A stretch of DNA of 64,000 bases from assembly GCF_048544455.1 (NCBI RefSeq), contig NC_133526.1, positions 2,000,001 to 2,064,000 on the forward strand. Direction: 5' to 3'. This document shows positions 57,128 to 64,000 of this stretch, in pieces. Origin of the DNA: Silene latifolia. Lineage: Eukaryota; Streptophyta; Magnoliopsida; Caryophyllales; Caryophyllaceae. The position numbers and the translations under genes were made by a program. Below the pieces are notes generated by a model. It saw only the letters and a list, made by a program, of their open reading frames with translations, did no database searches and was not told the origin of the DNA. Each line of letters opens with the position of its first letter. Position 1 is the stretch's first letter.

Positions 57128-59600
57128 CTCCACTATAGAATCTACATCCAGATTTTATCCTTGTTGGATGGCGGAGATATACAGAAGGAATGGGTTGAAA
57201 CTTGAAATACGCGAGGATTAGAATAGAGAGAAAAGCCTGGGAAAATGATAAATAATTAATTAATGATATCATTAGGTTAGCTTGAGCGGGAAAAGTATTG
57301 CTGAGAGGAGGACATGTGTCTAGTATAATGGATGGTGGTTCCTCTATTATACTTTTATATAGATTCTATTTGTTTTGGATTTTTATAATGTTTTGTGCAC
57401 GTAGAGTTAAACCTTTGGATTAGTTAAAACATTTTATAGAGATTGTCATGAACATGTCATAATAAATAATTGTCATGTCATATTCATGTGATGTTTTATG
57501 GTAATCTTTTAATAAATTTTATAGATAAGAGAATAAATGTGATCAATGAACATGGAAGGCTCTACACAACCAAAAAAAAAAACTCTTTAAATCCTAAGTA
57601 ATATGAACCAATAGGAAAGCTCTAAAAAACTCCGCTTTTATACTATGTAGATTGTGTATCAATATACAAATAAATCGTGGTAAATTTTTAGTAAATTGTG
57701 GTAAATTTTAATATATCGTGACAATATCCGTAACATAAATACGTTGTAGCGATATATATTCGGTTATGATATTTTTTACGGGACTTTTTTTTCCCGCATG
57801 GTCTTTGCTGCACTAAGCGTCAAATTAGATCTATAAAATTTTTGTTAGTTTGATTTTTCTGGGGTGGCAGAACGGGGTTAGAGAGATTTGAATTCTCGAA
57901 AGCTCAAACCGGTCTCCCTCAACGTCTTTGTCATGTACCTGTAGAATTCCATCTGCTTTCGTATATCCGTTTTCATATTGAAAAAGCGAGATTTGATGGC
58001 TTGTTACAAAAAAAAAAGAAAACTTGTGAAAACATACTCCGAGCGTTCTATACATCTACTAGCATACTTTCGAGTTTCGAGCTAAGCCACCTAGCTTGAC
58101 CTTTTACAATTAGTCTACATTAAGTTTGACTTGTAACGGGTATATCCGTCACAAGTTGTGACGGCTTAAATATCATTCGCATGGTTAAAAAAGACAAAAA
58201 CCAAGTACCTAGCGAGTCTTAAACAATTTGTCTTTATCTACTCACGTAGTCACCTGGATTTTATTAACATACCGAGTATATGACAAACAATGATAATGAA
58301 TAAGATGTTGCTACCGTAATGGTTTGTGAACGACTTTTTATGTAGAGGTTAGGATTGATCTCTATATTTGACAACTTTTCTCTTAAAATTTTGATTTTGT
58401 AGTTGTTGAAGTTTAATAACGGCAAATTAATCATATTTAATCAAACAAACAAAGAATTTTATATACCTAATATAAGAAAATAAATTGCTAATTCAAGTTC
58501 TTTCAGTTTAATCCGGTCCGACAAGGATAAAAAAAGGGACAAAAACCAAAATATTTTAAAAACTTAGACCATACCGAAATTTTTATTTCCAAAATTGGTA
58601 CGGTACAATCCACACCAATTTTGCGATCCGGTTAAAATTGGTGATTGTCTGGTTAACTGGCTGTAGAAGAAAAGTAAGTCCTATGGGTGCATTTGACATA
58701 TATATGAAAACACATTTAACAAACAAAAGAACTTTTTAAAACCGAAACGTAAGAAAAAAACATACCGTGTCGACAAGAAAATACTCGTTTGGTAGTGGTA
58801 TGCCAATCGTCGAGGAAGGTAGTGCAGCCAGATGCGGACATAACAACAGTAGTAGAGCTGATCGTTGTTGTGCTAGCTGTAAAAAATAGAATACACTATT
58901 ATTTTTCTGATTAAATTAGTCAATATAGCGTCTTTTCATCACATCAAAGCTTAATTCTAATTTTTGATATATTAAAAACGTTGAGACAAATATTAGATAA
59001 CATTAATGTACATATATATCAATAAGTCTTTTGCGCCAGGGCGAATAGTAGCATTTGTGTACAAACGGGTTGAGATGTGATGGCATGTGTACTGTGCATA
59101 TATTTATGGGAATTGACAACATTGGAGCATTAAAAATAATAAAGAAATTATCTTTCCCCGTGACAATTACCGTCCAGAATTTGAAAAGCAAACCTAAATT
59201 TAATTATTTCATATTTGCTGTCACATTTTTCCATCTTCTCTTACCTTCATCTTCTCTCCTTTCTTATTTTCATTTTTTCTCTTCCTCTACTCATAACAAA
59301 AGCTCCTAAACTACTCACAATTCAACAAAAAATCAAAATATTATCATAAATATGCTAACGAAACAAGCAACATGACGAGCACCAGTGAAGAAAATTACTA
59401 GAGGGACAAATACAATCGATGATGTCGAAGGCGACCTTCTTATTTTTATATATTTATTTCAGTTTATTTGTTTGTGGTTTTCTTTTTTTGTTTAGTAATG
59501 GACAAATGCAAGTGATTCATTTCGTTATATAATGGATACATGCAAGGGATCTATGGTTGTTTTTGTTTTGGTTTTGGTTTTGTTGGATATTTTTGATGTA
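57128..59600. other. Intergenic, no gene seen
   Basis: AT-rich, with no supported gene. A GTGACGG/CCGTCAC pair near 58137-58163 (CCGTCACAAGTTGTGACGG) resembles inner repeats of the MULE-type MITE family. Short frames at 57.8 and 59.1 kb have no family signal. Confidence 0.4.
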
Positions 59601-59768
59601 GAGTGATGCCGTCGGGTCACATCCAATCAAACACATTTATAATACTCAACAAACAACTAGTTAGTGGTAAGTCGAGATGTAATACCCTGGAAAAAAAAAT
59701 ATTATTTTATTAAATGACTAAGATGACATTTTTTGTATATATTGTCCGCTAACACGGATACCTAGTTA

Positions 59769-61615
59769 GGGCATTAGCAATAGAGGTTTGTCAAAGGGTT
59801 TGTAGAATGACGTGTCAATTATTTTAGAGGTTTGTCTACAAACCCTCTATTGTTAGACATGGGTGTTGAGGTTTGATAGGCTTATCGCGTACCTATGCAA
59901 AGATAAATTCCCTAAACAACAAGTTAATGTAGCAATAGGGGTCGAACACAAGGAAACGGGAATTACTTCGTGAATTGCTATGGGTAGATTTTTATCAAGG
60001 TCGATTACGATTTGGTTTGGTTTGGTTGTTTGATGATTAATAAGAATTATGATGTAAAATTATATAATAAAAGGGAGTCTAAGGGGTTCGGGTCACGCAT
60101 GCAAAGGTAAACATATAATCATGATAAACTTGGTACTAATAACATTGTCAGTTGCTTAGGCTTAAAGATACCCATCTTACGATATTAGCATCAACCATAG
60201 ACCGGGTCCTAGAGAAACTCTCGTCCATGACTAGGTCGTCCTACTATACATGCTTAGTCTAATTCGATTCCGTGCCTTTCGACTTGTAGAACGAATAAAC
60301 AAACTTAATCAAATGAATAGGGCCCTAAACAAAGATTAAACATTGTGGCACAAGCATGTGATAGAAGCAATATGAACAATATTATTATTAATCTATTTTA
60401 TCATGTTATATATTTGGTTTTGCATGGCTCTCCTAGCCCTAGACTAGGGAATTTAGCTACTCATACTAAAATGTAAATTGCAAACTAAATTGTAAGAAAT
60501 ATTAAACATGGTTATAAGATTTATATTAATTAGATGATATAACATGAGAAAAGAACAATGCTAAAGTAAAATGGAATACTTGATTATAAACTATGTGGTA
60601 ACTAAAATAGAAATGTAAAATTGCAAACTAGAAATAGAAATACCTTAATAATAGAGAACTTGTATGGAAGAACAATGTATAACCAAAAGCTTGAAATAAC
60701 TTAGAACCAAATGTTTGAACAACTACAAGATTAACTAATTTGTAAACTAATATGAAAATTATAGAGAGAATTATAATGCTTAAGGCTATTGTAAACTAAA
60801 ACTTGGACGTAAAATTGGATGCCAAAGACCTTGGAACACCTCTCCTATTTATAGGAGAGGAGAAGAAAACGTAAACTCCTAGATGCATGCGGCCCCGATC
60901 GGGGTTAGGTGGCCCCAATCGGGGTCGTGTGTTTCCGGGTATTTTCTCTTAATTCCTCTCTTAATTGCGTGAGGAATCCAAAGTTTATACTTTAATGCTC
61001 CTTAATCACCCGGGTAAATGCCTCATCTATGATCTTTAGAGCTCCCAAAAAGCATCCTAAGCATGTTGGAATCTTATGCTTTCCACCTTGACTTGGATTT
61101 GATCATTGGGCATTGACTTTGATTATTGGCAACATTTGCATTACTCATATTAATCCATCAATTTCTCCATGCAAAACCCAATCCAATGCTCCATGCTTAG
61201 TCCATCACTTGGTCTTGTTTAGCTTAATGAACTTAGTGTATAAAATGATAGGAAAAAGCCTCTAAATGCTTAGATTCCTACAAAAACATGTTAAGACAAG
61301 CAAATACACTAGAACAACAAATATTAGCTCATGACACTATGGTAAGTGCTAAATAACAAATAAAATGAAGCTAATATAGGGGATGAAAGTATATAAAATA
61401 TGCACTTATCAAGGTTCATGGATGAGAGGGGTTACAATATAGTATACAGGTTTGTGGAGAGAGAATGTGAGAGAATAAATAGTATAGTGGGCCATATTAT
61501 GAACCTTAAAGAGGTTTATCTATTGTTGGTTTGAGGTTTGTAAGTAAATGAGTTATATATTATCTTATGTGGCATGAGAACAAACCTATTGAAGGTTTAT
61601 CTATTGCTAATGCCC
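59769..61615. mobile_element. Harbinger-like MITE interrupted by a solo LTR
   Basis: Left end GGGCATTAGCAATAGAGGTT; the right end TATCTATTGCTAATGCCC is its inverse, flanked by TTA (59766-59768 and 61616-61618). Without the solo LTR it is about 310 bp. Confidence 0.82.
59874..61411. mobile_element. Solo LTR fossil, 1.54 kb, exact 5-bp TSD
   Basis: Begins TGATAGGCTTATCGCG and ends GCACTTATCA, flanked by AGGTT at 59869-59873 and 61412-61416. No coding domains; the TG..CA ends and 5-bp duplication mark an LTR left after recombination. It is the youngest insertion at its place in the nest. Confidence 0.8.
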
Positions 61616-61625
61616 TTAATATCAA

Positions 61626-61757
61626 CGAATAGGGGGGGACAAGGTGGGGGCACCCACATGTACTTCCCTCTCTCCTCTATTTGGGTCATTTATGAGGGAA
61701 AATGGTATCCGTCACTCCAAAGTAACGGATACGTGCCGTCACAAATGAGATTTTGTG
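61626..61757. mobile_element. MULE-type MITE, left-shortened, 9-bp TSD
   Basis: Flanked by TAATATCAA (61617-61625 and 61758-61766). It keeps the GGGGGGACAAGGTGGGGGCA core and the right end (AATGAGATTTTGTG), but lacks the left third seen in the element at 39705-39889. Confidence 0.75.
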
Positions 61758-62391
61758 TAATATCAAAAAGATGTTTATATGAGAAACGGACTGAAAGTAT
61801 TGCTTTGATCTTAATGAGCCACGTGCTATTTGAGGGTGTATTCCTTAGCAAGGCCAAGTATGTGTCATGCTAAGTTAAGCATGCATATACATGTATATTC
61901 TACGTGCCTTGTTTTCCAAAGTTTAAGTAATTTTCCTACGTACTTGATGAGGTAACATAGGCTTTGGCGGCCGCACATTTACTACTATAAATAAAATGAC
62001 ATGCCTTTGTTTTAAGAGATAAGTAATGAGTTCTAATCCATCTTACTCTCATACAAATACAAGCGAGAAAGTGAGAAATATTTCATAATATCTCGTTTGA
62101 TAATATTTCGTAGATACAATTATATAAGGAAATAAGGTATGATTTCGAGACCGTTCGTCGATATAAGTAATTGTTTACATTTGAAATAAGAGATTAGAAA
62201 TAATTGGTTATATTAGTTTTATTGTTAATTTCGTCTTACGATTGTTATACTGCTCACATGTTATATTATTTACCGTCTTATAAAGTTATGACTGTGATAA
62301 TGGTACTATCGTTATAATGTACTATTGGCCAATTGTCGCATTCGGGATACAATTATTGGATAGAGACGACATTATTTTGTCCTATGTACAT

Positions 62392-62500
62392 GGAAGGAGG
62401 GGAGGGGGGAGTATGACCCCATATGAACGATGAGAGGAGGGGGAAGTATGACCCCATATGAACGATGAGGGGAGGGGGAAGCATGACCCCATATGAATGA
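62392..62500. repeat. 36-bp tandem repeat, three units
   Basis: GGAGGGGGAAGTATGACCCC followed by ATATGAACGATGAG occurs three times in a row with few changes, inside the 3.4-kb LTR. Confidence 0.85.
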
Positions 62501-63074
62501 TAATTATGTTATACGGCAATGGCCGAGATGGGTCTCAGACCCCGGTTTCTTATCCTATGTACATGGAGGTGGGCTTGGCCCGGAGCAGTTTCGGCTCCGT
62601 AATGTCTCTCCTTTCAATAATAGTAGACCGGTATAAGAGTTGAATAAGATCTTACATATTGAAATGACAGGTTGTGCGTGTCTATTTTATGATTCAACTG
62701 TACCCATGTGACCTATCACACAACCTTGTGAGACATTATTAAAATATTAAAATGAAGGAAGGTAGGGCCGGTGGAGGTGACTGGAGTCATACTCAGCCTG
62801 TGGTTGGCTGATTCCGTTACTCTCACTCTTTTTCAGGTACAAGTATCAGGGAAGGTCAAGTGTGAGGAATTTCACCTAGAAGATAAAACGTATAAAATGT
62901 ATAGTTATAGAATTATTAGTTTTTAACTTTAATAGTTTATTTATTTTATTTTATTTTATTGTAAGCCTTGTATTCTCCAAAGGCGAATACGGCGGTGACG
63001 CTCTTGTTTTTCCGCTGTCTATTATTAATAAAAGAGCTATTTTGAGCTACCTGCTTGTTTTTCGGGGCGTTACA

Positions 63075-64000
63075 CGAGGTCGATCCATGGGACGGTGTGC
63101 TTTGGGTTCTAAGTCTATCTATCTCAATTTATGCTAGTGTCACAATTTTTTTGAGTTTGTAGTTGTGTCTAGACTAATGCAAGCAATAAAGTAAAATAAG
63201 CAATAAAAGGAAAGATGTAAATAAATGATTGAAAATGCTAGGATATCATGGGGTCATAGGGGATTCATGGTGTTGATCATACAAACATGTTTACAATTAT
63301 AAGCAAGCAATTAATGTTGTGGAGGAACCGAGTTGATTTATATCTTACGGTTCTTAGGAAGAGTTGGGTCCCGGAGCCGAATCAATTAGATTGTACAACA
63401 CCTACAAGTCGACTTACTTTCCTCCTAATCAACTTCTATGCATGGTCTAACAAGACTCGGGTTGGTTTATATCTTACAAGTGTAGTTGAATAGATAAGAG
63501 ATGGTTGTAAATGCAAGGATTCATAAGCTTAGCATTTCATCAAACATAACATGTGCATAAAGTTGACATCACAACAAGCAGACAAATTAATCATGTGAAC
63601 ATATTAGATTAAGCATGAATCAATCCCATGTTGGTTTCCCTTAATTACCCATTAATCCTAGCTAAAGAAATTACTCACTCATTATCATGGGAAACATGTC
63701 ATTAATGGTGTCAATCATCACAACAAGTATAAACATGATAATAGAATGAAGAATTGAACAATAAAGATTAAAGAGTAAAGGAATTATACCAAACTTGAGA
63801 TGATCCAAATAATAAAGCAAAAATAATAGAAGAAACTTGATTGATTCATGAAGGGTTTTCAATCCTCCAATAATAACCCAATAATCTTTAATTACCCAAT
63901 AATAAACTTGAGTAATAAACTTGAATAATAATTAAGGAGAGATTAATGTGAGATTTGTGGAAAGATTGAGATTAGTCTATTCTAATCTACTCCTAATCTA
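63075..64000. other. Non-coding retroelement-like sequence to the window edge
   Basis: Continues the outermost LTR-type sequence. ACCGAGTTGATTTATATCTT and GGGTTGGTTTATATCTTACA form a loose internal repeat. No gene is seen. Confidence 0.35.

Larger units (their letters stand above)
59678..63074. mobile_element. Probable solo LTR, Ty3/Gypsy-like, about 3.4 kb including insertions
   Basis: Begins TGTAATACCCTGG and ends CTTGTTTTTCGGGGCGTTACA, inverted TGTAA/TTACA ends typical of plant Gypsy LTRs. Flanks CGAGA and CGAGG agree at four of five bases. Without its two insertions the LTR is about 1.4 kb. No internal coding domains, so it is read as a solo LTR fossil. Age moderate, since it has had time to collect insertions. 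Confidence 0.6.
59604..64000. mobile_element. LTR-retroelement fossil (outermost level of a nest), runs off the window
   Basis: TGATGCCGTCGGGTCACATC at 59604 looks like an LTR start. The sequence GTGGTAAGTCGA before the inserted element and GGTCGATCCATGGGACGG after it join into one continuous motif common in plant LTRs. The part from 63075 to the window edge is non-coding. Family not certain and the far end is not visible. It is interrupted by the element at 59678-63074. Confidence 0.45.

Noticed and set aside
1-64000. CRISPR arrays, operons, bacterial-type defence or biosynthetic clusters
   Set aside because: The window is plant nuclear DNA; the tandem repeats seen are minisatellites or local duplications, without spacer-repeat structure.

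Overview
The window is nuclear DNA from a flowering plant, most likely a eudicot. It is AT-rich, its genes carry GT-AG introns, and the gene families (HD-Zip II, PPR, plant PTPMT, palmitoyl-protein thioesterase, plant nucleoredoxin-like) are plant types. Small non-autonomous transposons fill much of the space between genes. The species cannot be read from the sequence; a Caryophyllales-type genome is only a guess.

Layout. 1-2.3 kb: a four-exon HD-Zip class II gene of the HAT1/HAT2 type (minus strand). 2.4-13.3 kb: no gene, but many MITEs. 13.4-14.8 kb: a single-exon PPR gene (plus). 16.6-19.1 kb: tandem repeats, a hAT element with an exact 8-bp target-site duplication (TSD), and three MULE-type MITEs in a row. 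19.5-22.9 kb: a six-exon PTPMT-type phosphatase gene (plus). 23.6-28.2 kb: a twelve-exon palmitoyl-protein thioesterase (PPT) gene, convergent with it (minus).

About 21.87-30.35 kb is duplicated in direct orientation at about 33.53-42.05 kb. The second copy holds a 5'-truncated, broken PTPMT gene and a complete, nearly identical PPT gene. Each copy has later insertions whose empty sites survive in the other: a LINE and a MULE-type MITE only in copy B, a Harbinger-like MITE only in copy A.

42.4-45.4 kb is a mosaic of gene pieces: two 5' ends and one exon-2 start of a nucleoredoxin-like family, two exons of a CCCH/RRM RNA-binding gene, and a piece of an unrecognised gene. 45.7-52.1 kb is a field of transposons (two hAT-like elements, a Helitron-like element nested in a long-inverted-repeat element, and a SINE nested in another). 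52.5-55.7 kb is an intact two-exon gene for a 961-residue protein with five thioredoxin-like domains of nucleoredoxin type that have almost entirely lost the CxxC active site. A second RRM fragment lies at 57 kb. 59.6-64 kb is a nest of LTR and MITE insertions at least four levels deep.

From memory, the order HD-Zip II (HAT2), PPR, PPT resembles the Arabidopsis interval around At5g47330-At5g47370, so the left half probably keeps an old eudicot gene order. The genes do not form a pathway. The main points of interest are the recent duplication, the non-catalytic nucleoredoxin-like family and the fragment mosaic beside it.
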